Assembly (NCBI GenBank): GCA_030280995.1
Contig: JASXTE010000001.1
Span: forward strand, 10,821,001 to 10,885,000
DNA length: 64,000 nucleotides
Direction: 5' to 3'
DNA from: Hemileia vastatrix
Taxonomy: Eukaryota > Basidiomycota > Pucciniomycetes > Pucciniales > Zaghouaniaceae
Below are positions 47,210 through 59,513 of this stretch, one piece after another. The notes under the pieces were generated by a model, which saw nothing but the letters and a program-made list of their open reading frames with translations, had not been told where the DNA came from and did no database searches. The stretch's first letter is position 1, and each line of letters starts with the position of its first letter. The translations under genes and the position numbers were made by a program.

Positions 47210-47480
47210 AATGAGTTAAAACTACCAAATTTATGTTTTAAAGCTCCACAAAGAGTATGAAACTATCAGTGGTATTTTTTTTTCAGGAGGAAATGATGCA
47301 AATGTGACAGATAGGGTGCTAGCAATGGCAAAGCAACTATGGCTGAACAAGAGGTTGGAATTAGGGCTCAATGAAATTTTTGAGGATTTAAGATGTTTTT
47401 TCATTAGAGGGGATATAAGGCAATTGGTCAACTGGATAGAGGAATGGCTGTCTGGGCAAATCAGAAGGCTAAAGTACGCT
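47210..47480 (+). pseudogene. unrecognised exon-like fragment
   Basis: After a pyrimidine tract and TTTTCAG at about 47286 an open stretch encodes GGNDANVTDRVLAMAKQLW and LGLNEIFEDLRCFFIRGD to a TAG at about 47482. It looks like a last exon of a lost gene, perhaps part of the Ty3-associated sequence. No family recognised. Confidence 0.35.
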
Positions 47481-47829
47481 TAGCAGAAGGTGGGTAACTT
47501 AGTTGAAGAATATTGGAAAATGGAGCTCCCAAATTCAGGCAACAATTTTTCATAAATAATCTCAATATAAAAAGTTAAACTGTGGGGTTGAAAATTGTTT
47601 AAAGATAGTAGAGGGAGTTTTAGCAAGCGCTCTCTAAAAAAATTGTATGAGGCAAAAAGGCTAGTGTGTTGCAAAGAGCTACACACTTTGCTCATGATTT
47701 TACAAATAATTACAAGCTTATGATAATTATGAATGATAATGAAAGTCATAGTTTAGGGGGAACTATGTACAAGTGTTAAAGTAATGGCACTAATCAGAAA
47801 GGAAAGTGAAGAGGAAAAGTGAAGACTAA

Positions 47830-50233
47830 TTGGAGTCTGCTTAGAAACTACTGGGGAATCCTTTCCACTCTTCTGGCATAATAAAGTTGTTGGGATCCAC
47901 AGGAAAACCAGGAATAGAAGTGGAACTAATTTTGTTCATTAACTGACCAATCATTTCTATATGATTATAGCAAGCATTCAATTTGTCATCTGAGAATGCA
48001 GGAGTGCGATTATAGGAGGATGAAATAGAGTCATAAATAAGGCAAAGGTGCAAGAAGATTCACATTGAATGAACAAAGGGAAGGGGTATGGGAGCCCATC
48101 TTAAGGAAATGGATTTGTTAAAACCTTAGGATAGAATAACATTAGGAATAATTGAATAAAAGAATCATATGATGATGAAATTACTTGCTAGTAAATTCGA
48201 AGGCAGCACAGAATTTGAAAGCACTCTTACAGCATTTGTTACAGGTGTAGAAAAAGATTGAATGGCAAATTCTTGTTCAGAGGGAGAAGGTGATTCAGCC
48301 TTAGGTTGAATAGTGATTTCTCGTCAAGAGCCCACAGGAAGAGAAGTGCTATTGATGGGTAAGGTTTCATTAGATGGTAAAGTAGCGCTAATAGGTCTAG
48401 CTAGAGCAGTAGGAGCGCTGGAAGTATCTACAGATGAGAAGTGGATATAGCTATTAGGAGAACTAGGGCATTCATAAGAAAAGGTACAAGTCTTATGAAA
48501 TTAAAAGCATTTATCACAAGTAGGTCTAAAAGCGGCATAACCACAAAGATTAGAGAAAGTAATGTTAAAATTACAGTGGGGGAAAAAGCTGAAAGCTTCA
48601 TCTCTAGGTAAAGTACAATATATTTTCATATCTAATTAGAACTTGTGAAGAATATGGGAATGGATAGGGTATAAGAGCGTATTACAGGCCTATCTATAAT
48701 ATTCAGGTGCTGTGAGGATGCGAAGAAAAGGGGAGAACTGAATAGTATCCAAGTGGGAGATTGTAATCAGCAGAAGAATATAGTGTATCAAGATTTATGG
48801 GAAAAGGAAGTTAGCACTAAGGAGGGCAAGATCTTGGGAAGATCTGATTTTACTTCAAGAATAATAGGTTGAGGAGGATATGGTGCTAGCAATTTAAAAT
48901 ATGTGGGAAATTTTTTATTTTTTTGAGCTTATTTAAAAAGGAGTCAAAATAATAAGATTGGAAGAAGAAATCTTATTATTTTTAAAAAATTATGGGATCT
49001 TTCACTCTCACCAAATAATCATGGGCAATGGTTGGCAGCATTTTTTTTTGGGAAATAATAATATTACTTTTACAAGAAAAGATAATGATACACTAGTTAC
49101 ATAGGGGCACAACAAGAAATAATTTAAAGTTAAAAAGAAAATTAGTATTTAAATAATGAATAAAGAAAAGAGATTGAAACTTACTTTAACGTCTATCAAA
49201 GAAGGGGTACTCCCAGTTGTTATAAATGTTATTATAAGTCAAACTCAGAGTTTTTACTAGGGTGACTCGATTTTGGACATCCCGCTTGTCAAGGGCTGGG
49301 GTATTTTCAAGGTAAGTGTATACTGTGTTGAAAGAAGTATTGACTCAATTGAAAGAGTGGTAGTAAGGGGACAGAACCACTCAATTAAGGACTTTCCAAT
49401 CTTGAGGGAAAGGAAGGTGAATTTGAGGGGTGTCTTCCTCAAAAGTATGATTTGACATTGGAGGAGCTGAAAACCAATATTCAGGGGTGAAGGGTGGAGG
49501 AGTAGCCTCTTGCTCAGGCCAGGAAACCATGTCTTCTGTGACTGGGGAGAAACAAATGCCAGGCATTGTAGCCCAGAAGGGATCTTCTTCCAGACCCGGG
49601 ATAGTAAATTTGACACTAGAAGTTGAAGGCATCACAGCATAAGGAGTGTTAGGGATGTCCTATGTAGGAAAAGAAGAAAAATATTGTTGTCAGCAAGGAA
49701 AATTTAAAGGTAACAAAAAAGAAGAGCAACTTATGGTATGAATTGACTCCTCAGAGAAGAGTGAACATAGTATTGTATTTGACGCGGTGCTTGGAGTTGG
49801 CAAGCAATGATTTTGTTGTGCTCTCTTAGGAGCAGGGCACTTAATGGCCAGCTTATTCATAAGATTTGAGGTGGAAGCATTTGGATCAACAATAAGAGTG
49901 GCAGAATAGTTTGCAGCAATGGCAGGGGGACCATTTTGACTGCATTTCTTCTTCCAACTTTTGCAAAAGCTGCATGACTAGAGAAAAGAAAAATAGGAGA
50001 TCAGCACCAAAGGTTTACAAGGAAGGTAAAAGAGGAAAATAACTTAATGTAAAAAAGCTGTTACCACAACGGGATTTTGAAAAGTTGAATGGGGTAATGC
50101 CCTTCTCAGTACAGCATTGGCAACTCTCGGCACCAGTGAGGACAGCTTTGACGTTAGGGACAGCAGGAGCTGCAGCTTTCTTCAAATCAACAAATTGACA
50201 TATGGCATTGACAATTTCTTGATTGGTGTCCAT
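47830..50233 (-). pseudogene. Cys-rich transposon-type gene remnant
   Basis: A minus-strand gene relic starting at 50233 (MDTNQEIVNAICQFVDLKK). Its cluster CQCCTEKG and SRCG runs into a probable intron (GTAACA at about 50067, acceptor TCTCTAG near 49983), then CSFCKSWKKKCSQ. Further down are a Pro/Glu-rich segment (49635-49381), a second cysteine cluster around CDKCF and HKTCTFSYECP (about 48480-48620, with a stop), and a short C-terminal part (48053-47841). The early cluster resembles that at 35.1 kb, so both may be gag-like proteins of one retroelement type. Multiple stops; not functional. Confidence 0.4.
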
Positions 50234-50239
50234 AATAAT

Positions 50240-51740
50240 AGAGTGAATTAAAGTTAGAAGAGAAGGAGGAACAAGTAAGAAGATAAAGAGAAACTAGAAG
50301 ATAAAAGAAAAGAAGAAGAAGGAATGAGGAAAAGGTGCAAGATATGCACCTGGTTTTATAGCACCTGGGGACAGTTGCAAGTAGAGGGAGACTGTGGTAC
50401 ACATCTCGCAGAAATGCAGCAATGTTGCATCTCGCAGAAAGTGCAACAAAGGGGTTTTCAAGTAGGATGGCTACATGAGCACAAAAAAGGGATGTGATAG
50501 TGCAGAAAAGGTAGACACTCTGCACACAGTTTTTTTTTTACCATGAAATTATAAGCCATGGCAAGGAAAAGGTTAGGGTAAGTACATAATGGGCTAAAGG
50601 ACAAGGAAATATGATATGTACTTGAAAAAAGTCATGGGAAGCGCTAGATGTATGATATGTACTTACAAGGTGGCAATAGAGGTGGCATGGAAATTTCCGC
50701 TTAAGTTAGCAGCGACACTTTTGGGAGAAGCTGTGCCCGCCCATGAAGATAGAAAATGTGTTAGAAAAATAAGTAGAAGCACTAGAAAGACAAAAGGCTT
50801 AACAATTAGCGCTCAAGAAAAGGATAAGAAAGATAATACTTGAGATAGGAAAGTCATTTTCTGAAGTGCAAAGGGTTTCACAATTAGTGTATACTTGTGT
50901 CGCCAGCGTGGGTCATTGCAATAGGTATGAAAGGCAGTGCAGTACCTATTATTTAGTGAGGTATCTTAAGAAGTGCAGGTTTCAGGTTCTATTGGATCCG
51001 AAACCCATGCTAATAAATGTACTTAGATCTTTGAGATATTTAGATACCATTTTATATACTTGTATTAGCGCTGAACTTGTGTAGGAAAACCTGTAGGGCA
51101 AGGAAACATAGGAAAGGGGCACTGAACATACAAATGTGTATAAATACTCACTTTTAAACAGTAGAAGTGTGTGTGTGTGCATCTAAGTTAGTAATTAATA
51201 GATAAAAAGATAAATTTTTTATAATTTTTGTACACATTGGGTGTGTATACCAGAAGTAGCACTGTAGAGTAATATTATTACTACAGTAAGGATAGTATTT
51301 GATAGAGTGCTTCAAGAGGGAGTGACTGAGAATAGATCTAGCCAAAATTTTGATTGATTATATTAGAATATACTTATATTTTATTCCTTTTATTATTATT
51401 AACCATCATTCTACTTCCACCTTTACACCCAGAATAAATAACCAGACTTACAATATGTGCTTTAACTGTCTTTAAATATTAGAGTGGCAGGTGCTTCTTT
51501 GTAAAGTTATATTTAGGAAGGAGAACCAAACCATCTTGGAATGGTGTCTAAAGCTTAGTATTATAGAACTCTTTCTTTTCTACAATGTGAGGGTCTGGCT
51601 GCAGCAGCAAGTGGTATGTAAGATACTGGGGGAGAGTTAACAGACAGATTTTCTGTGGGAAAGGAGTTGTCAATTTCAGAGAAGTGATTTGCTACTTCTA
51701 GGGTGTGGTTGTCTTCCTTGAGAAAGTTAGATTCATCATT
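50240..51740. other. no supported gene
   Basis: Only short frames in all directions. A (GT)n-type run lies at about 51168-51179. Possibly old retroelement flank. Confidence 0.4.
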
Positions 51741-51747
51741 CCTGAGT

Positions 51748-52599
51748 CTATCTCAAACTGCTGTGATTGCCTGCTGCATGGAAATGGTGGAGGGTTTTTT
51801 TGTGCAAGATCTTGACCAGTAATTCTATTTCCCTCATCAGCTTGGAACTGTAGATTTGATGATCTTTGATGGCCCTTATGAAGAATATGGCTTGCATGTC
51901 ATCACCAAAACACAAGTTTTGAGCCTTCAGGTCATCATAAAAATCTTTTATGTGAGCTATCATTTCTATGGGATTAGGAAAATCCTTCAATCAGATATCA
52001 AGAAAACACTCAAGTGCATTCATTTGGCCAGATTTTGACAGGATGTTGTATTGATGTGAGAGGTAACTGAAAGCAAGTGTACTTGTGATTAGGGAAATAA
52101 TCTACAATTTGATGTTTATTTCCACAGAATTGATGAGTATTTATCATCCAATCCTTTCCGGCACTGAACCAGTAGATGGATTTGGCCTGGTTAGAAAGTT
52201 TGGGTCTCCAATGTAGCTGCTTAGAACCATCTGGAGTTCTTTATACCATATTGGAAAGTCTGACCCATTGTCCTTCAGTTTGGTTGGAAAGAGGGACAGT
52301 TCTTTTCTCATGTCTCTTATTGTATAAGTTATTTTTTTCCTGGCTGCATTGAGTGAGGCAACCCTTGGTTCAATGACCTCTTCATCATCTGTTGAGATTG
52401 CGGCTTGGGCATCTTCTACTTGGTACACTTTGAATTCATCATTTTTGGCCAGGTCTTCCTCTGTATCATGAGGCAGTGCAGGGGTTTTTTGGGAGGCTTA
52501 TTGGCATCGGGTGGTTGTGTTTGAGGAAGGGGGTTGACTCTCTGGTGTAATATTTGTCAGGGTGGAAGTTCTTGGTTGGGGGAAATTATTTGAGTTCAT
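51748..52599 (-). pseudogene. Ty1/copia-type gag remnant
   Basis: The minus strand from MNSNNFPQPRTSTLTN at 52599, then a stop, TRDMRKELSLFP-like sequence, and DNGSDFPIWYKELQMVLSS (52428-52144), which has the W-Y-x-x-L pattern of copia-type gag polyproteins. A second segment (51990-51748) encodes EMIAHIKDFYDDLKAQNL and FFIRAIKDHQIYSSKL. Stops separate the parts and no pol was found nearby. Family assignment is by pattern only. Confidence 0.5.
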
Positions 52600-52612
52600 G
52601 ATGGTAATTAAT

Positions 52613-52639
52613 TTATATATATATATATATATATATATG
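52613..52639. repeat. (AT)n microsatellite
   Basis: About 13 AT dinucleotides immediately upstream of the copia-like gag start. Confidence 0.9.
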
Positions 52640-53479
52640 TATGAGTATTAGTATGAGATAAGAAGAATGGAAATTAAGTGATATGGAAGGGAAATGAAAG
52701 ATAAGCTAATAGGATAAAAAAAGGAAACAGATAAGGGAGGAGAAGAAAAAAAATGCTTTTGGGTGAATGTGGGCCCACACCACTTAAGTCAGGACCTTGC
52801 GAGAATCCTCACCTAATTGCCAAAGAGAAAAAAAGATGAAAATGAGAAAGTAAGAGAGAGAAAAAAAGAAAAGTAAGGAAAACATAAGGGAGAGAGGAAA
52901 AGAGAAAAGGGAAAGCAGAGAAAAATATGTGAGGAAGAAGGTAGGTTGAAAGTTCTTGTTGCTGACAAGGCAGGATGATGAGGCTTTTGCAGTCTTGATC
53001 AGAGTTGGAAGGAAAAGGAAAGAAGAGAAGAGAAAAAAAAATAAAGAAACAAATTATTTTGTGGTGCTAAAGGCCCATAACCTCTTGGCTACTTTTTGGG
53101 GAATCTCACAGTTTTATCTCAAAAGGTTGCATTTTGTAATAGGGGGTGTCAGTTCTGGCAAATCCACACTTAACTTAAGTGTGGATTTCAAACCAAATCA
53201 GCACTTAAATTTTGGAAAAAAGTCACTTATTTTGAAAATGGGTGTAAGTTATGACCTCAAATCAGCACTTTTTCCCAATTTTTTCACAACCACATGTTGG
53301 CCACATCATCTCTTTCTTTCCCGCCCCATCCCTGTCACATGTGACACTTAGACCCCAATCCTCTCATCAATCCTTGGCACACACCCCACACTGAGATTTG
53401 AAACATTTTATTGTGAAATTTTAACCAGGCATGTTTTTTTCCTTCTTTTTTTATGTTTTAACCTCCCCAAATCAGATGT

Positions 53480-53752
53480 CCACCTTCATCAAAGTTCAAT
53501 TGCTTTTTGCTGATGGAAAATAAAGTAAAAAAGAAAACAAAAGTGAGAATTGAAATCAATTCTAAGTAAATGAAGGAGAGTTTCAAAAGCTATCAATCAA
53601 AATATAAAAAGGCTCATTTTGCTTCCACTTCCACTGGCTTTGGTATTAATGATTATGATTTGGAGAATGGGATCACTACTGTTTCAAAAAATCTCATTGT
53701 CATGTATCTTCTCTATGAAGAAATGAATATTCTTTTTTGGTTCTCAATTTAA
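53480..53752 (+). pseudogene. SANT-like gene fragment, element D
   Basis: Encodes GRIDINPKQ-like sequence with a stop, then MKESFKSYQSKYKKAHFAS and TGFGINDYDLENGITTVS, closely matching residues about 100-150 of the intact protein at 5894-7208. No further exons. Confidence 0.75.
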
Positions 53753-54539
53753 TAGTTACTTTTAATCTTATCAAAAAAAGTTATATCATGAGATTCTGAT
53801 AATACCATTTTTCCTTACCGGACTCTAAAATATTTCACTTTTAGAATTTCATATGGTAAAATAATACTGACACCTGTGCAAAAAACCTCATCACCAACAT
53901 AATTTTATAACCTCACCACCAATTTTGCATTTCTAAATAAAGCTTAGTCAACAAAACTCTATATCTGTTTGAAAATTTTGGAAATACCCTCCCCTGAATT
54001 TTATTTAAGCAAGGGGTGGGTATCACCAATTTTTTCTAAGTCATCAATTTTCCATGTCAGATTTGAAAACTTGGAAATACCCTCCCCTGCATTTTATTGA
54101 AGTAAGGGGTGAAAATCACCAAAATTTAGAATTATTCCATAAATTAATAAATAAATAAATAAGATAAGTCAAATTCACAAGTTTTAAAGTAATTACAATT
54201 CCTCAAGCCAAAATGTGGACAAAGTCTAGAAACTAAGTTTGGGACTTTCCACAGGTATAGGCAAGATGTACCTCATGAAACAATTTAATGTTATCATGAT
54301 TAAATTTTATACAACACAAGGTAACTGGCTCATTTCTTTAGTTTAGTAGATTGAAATATCAGATTTATTTATTAAAAATTTAAGAAAGAATAAAAAATAT
54401 TTGATGACTTTACAAATCCCTAAAATTTTTTCATCTACCTAAAGGTTTGTAAATTAATTTATTTTACCTTCTTTTTTTACCTTGTTGATTCTTTAGACTA
54501 ACTTTTGACTGATCTGATAAGAGAAGCAAAAATTTGTGA

Positions 54540-55720
54540 AGGATAGAAATATGAAAATAGGAAGAAAAAGGAAAAAACACACCTTTCTGAAAGGGAAAAA
54601 TAATAGGTAAAGAGATAGGTAGTTTGAGGAATCTAGAAGGATAAATGCATGATGTAAACATTATGTGATGCATCATGAAATAAATAAATGTGAAAATGGG
54701 AAAAAAAGGCTCAACTTTAAAGGTCAATATCTCAGAAAACACTGAACCAAATTCTAGTTGATTTTCTGGAAATGAAAGACAGGCTTCAGAAGTATCTTCA
54801 GCTAACAGGACAGTATATTAAAAAAAACCTATCCCTAATACTGACTCTGATTTTCAAAATTGCACAAAAACTTGAAAACTTATGATGAAAATTACATCAA
54901 TAGGGAGATAAAAGCCTAGATAATCAAAAGAATCTGGAAGGATAAATGCATGATGTAAATGTTATGATATGTATTATGAAATAAATAAAAGTGAAATTAT
55001 AAAATAAAGACTCACCTATAAAGTTCAATATCTCAGAAACCACTGAACAAAATTCAAATTGGTTTACTTGAAATGGAAGATAGGCTTCAGAAGTATCTTT
55101 AGCTAAAAGGAAAGTTGATTCAAAAAAACCTAACCCTAATTCTGACTCTACTTTTCAAATTTGCACAAAAACTTGAAAATTGATGATGAAAAGTCCAAAA
55201 AGAGGGAGATAAAAGCCTAGATAATAATCAGATAAGAGTTTCAGAGTCCTTACTCTCTAATTATAAAATATAAAAATGCAAAATAAGATAAGTGAAATTT
55301 GGAAAAAAAGGCTCAACTTCAAAGGTCAAAATCTCAGCAACCACTGAACCTAATTCAAACCTTTGAGTAGAAAATGTGAGATAGGCTTCAGTAGAATCTT
55401 CAGTTAAAGAAAATGTTATTTAAATAAACCTAACCCAAATTTGCTATATAAAAAATGAAAGAAAAAAAGTCAAATTGGGAAAAAAAGGCTCAAATTTAAA
55501 GGTCAATATCTCAGCAACCACTGAACCAAATTCAAATCTGTTTGTAGGAAATGAAAGATAGCCTTCAGCAGAATCTTCAGTTAATTGGAAATTAGATTTG
55601 AATAAAACTAACCCTAATTAAGAGTCTGATTTTCAAAATTTTTCAAAAAGTTGAAAAGTGTTAATAAAAATGACAACATGAGGAGTTGTTCAAGTCCACT
55701 GTTATCCATATATGAGTCCT
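54540..55720. repeat. four diverged repeats inside element D
   Basis: A unit with the core AAAGGTCAATATCTCAG, then AACCACTGAACCAAATTC and AGGCTTCAG..ATCTTCAG, recurs near 54718, 55021, 55319 and 55498. Spacing is about 180-300 bp, and CTAACCCTAAT-like words lie between copies. Non-coding; it replaces the body of the oxygenase gene. Confidence 0.75.
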
Positions 55721-55835
55721 ACATATATTTAAGTATGAAATTTTCATAGAAAGAATTAGATATTATATAGACATGAAAAAAATGAGATGAAACTTACCTT
55801 TATTGAAAGGTAGGATAAATAGAGTGAGAAAGAGT

Positions 55836-55910
55836 CACTACGCAATATAGGGGGTGGACTTGCTAGCAAGTCCCCAACCTGAACTCAGACAGAACTCAGA
55901 TGGAACTCAG
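55836..55910 (+). mobile_element. partial CACTA MITE inside element D
   Basis: The first 75 bp of the 261-bp MITE (CACTACGCAATATAGGGGG to GGAACTCAG), then an abrupt change into G-rich sequence of the Harbinger-like element. Confidence 0.88.
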
Positions 55911-56329
55911 AAAGGGGGAATGATGACCAAGCCAAGGAGGGATGAAGAGGAGGATGATGGAGCTAAAAAAAGAAAGAACAGAGGAAGAGAAGTAAAAAGG
56001 TTAATTTTACTTTAAAATCCAAAAATAAACACTTACTAAAAACTTTAGATACAAAAAACAAAAAAAATAAAAATAAGTTAATTAGCAAATATTTAAGTAA
56101 AAATGAAAAAATAACTTACCTGGAGAGGTGAGTTGAAAAAACGATTGACTTCATATTATTTGAGGGATGAAAGAGTAGAGGAGGAAATGGATATAAGTGA
56201 TTAAAGAAAAAAAGGAATGACTAAAAAATTATGCAATTGCAGAAAGTATGTGATTTAATGTTGAGATGATGAAGGAAAACAAAGAGACTTGAAAAAAAGA
56301 AACTATAACAGAAAATTCAAAATAAAGGT

Positions 56330-56630
56330 CAATATGCAAATAAGAATAACCATTCTAAACAAAAATTCCTGAGAAGTCCTGAAAAACTGTCTAAAACTGG
56401 GTACAGATAAGTTAAAAAGTGTTTGAATGGTGTACTTGGGGGTATGAAGTACTTGAGCCTTTCTTGGAAGAAGTTAAAATTTCCAGGCCACTTTTGATAA
56501 AAAAAAATCTTCTTCAAGATAAGAATCAGAATTTCAATCAAAGTCCAAGATGAGATCAAGATCTTTGAAAGTTTTTTCTTGATGTAGCTTACCATGATTT
56601 GAGATCAAGGAAGGAATGGCTCTTATATGG
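56330..56630 (-). pseudogene. N-terminal fragment of transposase, element D
   Basis: The minus strand encodes relatives of the first 80 residues of the element A transposase over two frames. The remainder, with the catalytic core, is deleted. Confidence 0.7.
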
Positions 56631-56899
56631 TATAAAAATGTAAATTATTCTCAATGTTTTGAGTTATAAAGTGTTATGCTGCAGAATGCTGTGTATGAAT
56701 GGGATGATGCTTACAAATTAGTGAAATAAGATGTTATGGTGAAATCAGCACTTTTGGTTGAGAAAGTGGGGATTTGAGTGAAATAAGTGACTTATTTCAT
56801 TTTGAAATCCACCAGTGTTGGGGCTAGTGTGTTTTGGAAATCTGAACTTATATAAGTGCAAATTTTTAAGTGTGGATTTCCCATAACTAACACCCCCTA

Positions 56900-57057
56900 T
56901 TAAGCTATTGACAAAGAAACCATACAATCAGGGATGAACACCACTCAGCAGAACAGTTTTAGGTGGGTTTTCAAGTAGAGTTCAGTATGAGTTCCATCTG
57001 AGTTCTGTCTGAGTTCAGGTTGGGGACTTGCTAGAAAGTCAACCTTCTATTGCGTAG
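56900..57057 (-). mobile_element. partial CACTA MITE flanking element D
   Basis: The other orientation of the MITE: AGCTATTGACAAAGAAACC to TATTGCGTAGTG. It carries the same terminal half as the piece at 55836-55910, not the missing half, so the two are separate or inverted copies. Confidence 0.85.
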
Positions 57058-57600
57058 TGTATGGCTTGCTTTATCATGAAATTTCTAAAGCAAAACTAAA
57101 ATCCCTTCCCCAATCATTGCCCATACACTATTCACCATGTAAGATATCCCCAACGGGGATAATCATATGCAAGTTTGGGATATTTTAGTGAGGGACATAC
57201 ACTATGCACCAAGTAAAATATCCCTGATGGCGATATCCAGCACAACTTGGGGATATTTAAGGGAGGGACATAAACTATGCACCAATTGAGATATCCCTGA
57301 TGGGGATATCTAGAGTGAGTTAGGGATATTGTAGAGAGAGACATAAGGATAGAAAAATGTGCAAAAAAATATGTGAGAAAAATAGGTATAAGAAAAATAT
57401 CTTTCAGCCATGGGAAATTTTGTTTTTTTAATTTTTTTTCTCCAAAAAAAAGATTTTTTATTTCATTTTTTATTTTCTTTTTGAAAAAAAAATATTCTCA
57501 TGGTCACAAATGATTTTATTATACTTATGTTTCTTGCACTTACTTTTCTTACATTTATTTTTCTGACCTTATGTCCCTCCCTAAAATATCCCTAACTCAC

Positions 57601-59100
57601 TGTCAGCCTGTATATCCCCAGGACTGAGTAAAAAGTGCTTATAAGTTATGTTAAACACATGAACTATACATGGGAACAATAAATGAGAGTACACAAACAG
57701 TATACATAAGTAAAATTATGATAGTACACAAAAAAATGCCATTATAACACCTTATATACACGCATATATCCACCTTTTATAGGTCTTATGTACTTAATAT
57801 TAAGTTGGAATATGTTAGGGTAATCTTAAGAACCTTAAGTATAAGGCTACATAATTTTTAAGTACACTTAAAGCTGTTATATTCATTGTTTTACGCAAAA
57901 AACAAGAAATGCGCTTTATTTCACTTAAAAGTTGACTATATGCGCTATAAAATTGAGAATATCAAAATTGCGCTTTGAAAGATCAATTGGGCTCATTTAG
58001 GACTATTGATTTCGCTATTTAAATGCATAAAAATAACCCTTTTCAAAATTGGTGTTTTTTATGCCAGAAATGGCTTCTGTGTACTGGCTACATACTGCCT
58101 ACTTTTTTCCCGTGTGAATAGCTTCATTTTTAGCAAAGTTAGCTTTTTCACACTATAATTACCCCACATTCTACGCACACTTTGGGGAAACACACTAAAA
58201 TAGGCGACAGGCACTTATTTAGTGTCCTAGCTTAATTAATAATGCATTGACTTTGTTTATATGCACTAATTTCATTAATAACCTCACTCTTGGCACCTCA
58301 TTTCATCACCACGCTTAAATTCACCTAATTTTAGTCAAGGATTTACCTGTGCAAGCGCCCGCCAAGGACTGCATGTAGTTACCCCACATCTCACGCTCTT
58401 TTTTAAGTTTTTGGGTGGTTTCTCAGTCAATTTTGGTTATTTTTGGATGGGAATTTCACGTAGTATAATGTCAGGATTAACCCCTACATTTCTACTGTAG
58501 GTCCCCCTTATTATTAAGCTATAATTAACCTTAAAAAGTCTCCTTTAGCCTTTTATATCATTGTTTTCCACGCATATACTCTCTTTTTGTCTTTTCTTTA
58601 ATTTTGATGGATCTCCCTTATTATTAATAGGATCTTAGTAGTTGTTGCTTGTCTAATTATGTTATGGGTCACTAGGGGCGTTGATGGAGAGGTCTATTAC
58701 TTGTTTGAGGCGTCATTAACATTTTATTGGATGGTACATCAAGGGATTTATTGAGGAACTTAGTGTGTATAAAAGGAGGAGGTTTTGGGTCTTGTTTTCT
58801 TCATTCTTTATCATTACAATTTATACTATATAACCAAATCAATTACAATACACTTCAATTAGTACTTTTATAAGACTTTTGAGTAGTATCTGAATTATTA
58901 TAATCTATTTTTCTACCAACTAAAAAGATTTTAAGCCACATATAAAACTAGTGAGAATTATATTACTGAGGCCTTTATTCTGAATTATATTTTATTATTT
59001 GTTGGATTTATACTACAGTATTCATATAGGACCATTTAAATCTTCTAGACAAAGACTTTTCAAGCTATTTCTTGTCCTTGTACTTGATCTTAGCCTGACA
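57601..59100 (+). mobile_element. solo LTR, 1500 bp, with 5-bp target duplication
   Basis: Starts TGTCAGCC and ends GCCTGACA, the TG...CA form of retrotransposon LTRs. CTCAC stands directly before (57596-57600) and after (59101-59105). No internal coding region remains, so it is the product of LTR-LTR recombination. The interior has a TATA box (58768-58775) with a pyrimidine tract downstream, consistent with the LTR promoter. Confidence 0.92.
58768..58775 (+). promoter_or_regulatory. TATA box of solo LTR
   Basis: TATAAAAG in the last quarter of the LTR, followed by a GGAGG and a T/C-rich tract. This fits a U3 promoter with transcription starting near 58800. Confidence 0.5.
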
Positions 59101-59513
59101 CTCACACTGTATATCCCCATCAGGGATATATTACTAGGTGCATAGTAATGTGGTCAGAAAAATAAATGTAAGAAAAGTAAGTGCAAGAAAATTAAGTGTA
59201 AGAAAAATTATTTGCAACCATGAGAATTATTTTTTCAAAAAAGAAAAAAAACATTATAAAAAAATAGGACAAAAAATTAAATTAAAATCACTTTTTGAGA
59301 TAAAAAATAAATAAATTAAAATCTGAAATTTCCTTGGTCACAAGATATTTTTCTTGCACTTATTTTTCTCTTATCCACTCATTTTTTCTGTCCTTGTGTC
59401 ACTCCCTACACTATCCCCAACTTGTGCATGAATATCCCCATCAGGGATATCTTACTTGGTGTGTAGTGAGATTTCCTACTTCATAATAGATTCTGGTTGA
59501 TTCCCTTACAATA

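Larger units (their letters stand above)
53142..56897 (+). mobile_element. Harbinger-like element D, rearranged and non-autonomous
   Basis: Family-1 termini (GGGGGTGTCAGTTCTGG at the left, a decayed version at the right) flanked by TA at 53140-53141 and 56898-56899. It contains a scrap of the SANT-like exon (53480-53752), the paired stem-loops and the very end of the oxygenase gene (to about 54540). A repeat array (54540-55720), a partial CACTA MITE (55836-55910), the G-rich half of the C/G block and the first 80 codons of the transposase (about 56360-56620, -) follow. The right flank is a second partial MITE in opposite orientation, while the left flank is not MITE sequence. Confidence 0.82.
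57126..59468. mobile_element. second CACTA-like element, split by a solo LTR
   Basis: The left end CACTATTCACCATGTAAG and the right end, read inward CACTACACACCAAGTAAG, form inverted termini followed by ATATCCC words. Subterminal copies of a unit like CACTATGCACCAAGTAAAAT, then ATATCCCTGATGGGGATATC, recur at 57189, 57270 and 59120-59150. Without the inserted LTR (57601-59100 plus one target copy) the element is about 840 bp and non-coding. No clean 3-bp target duplication is visible (ATA versus AGA). Confidence 0.7.
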
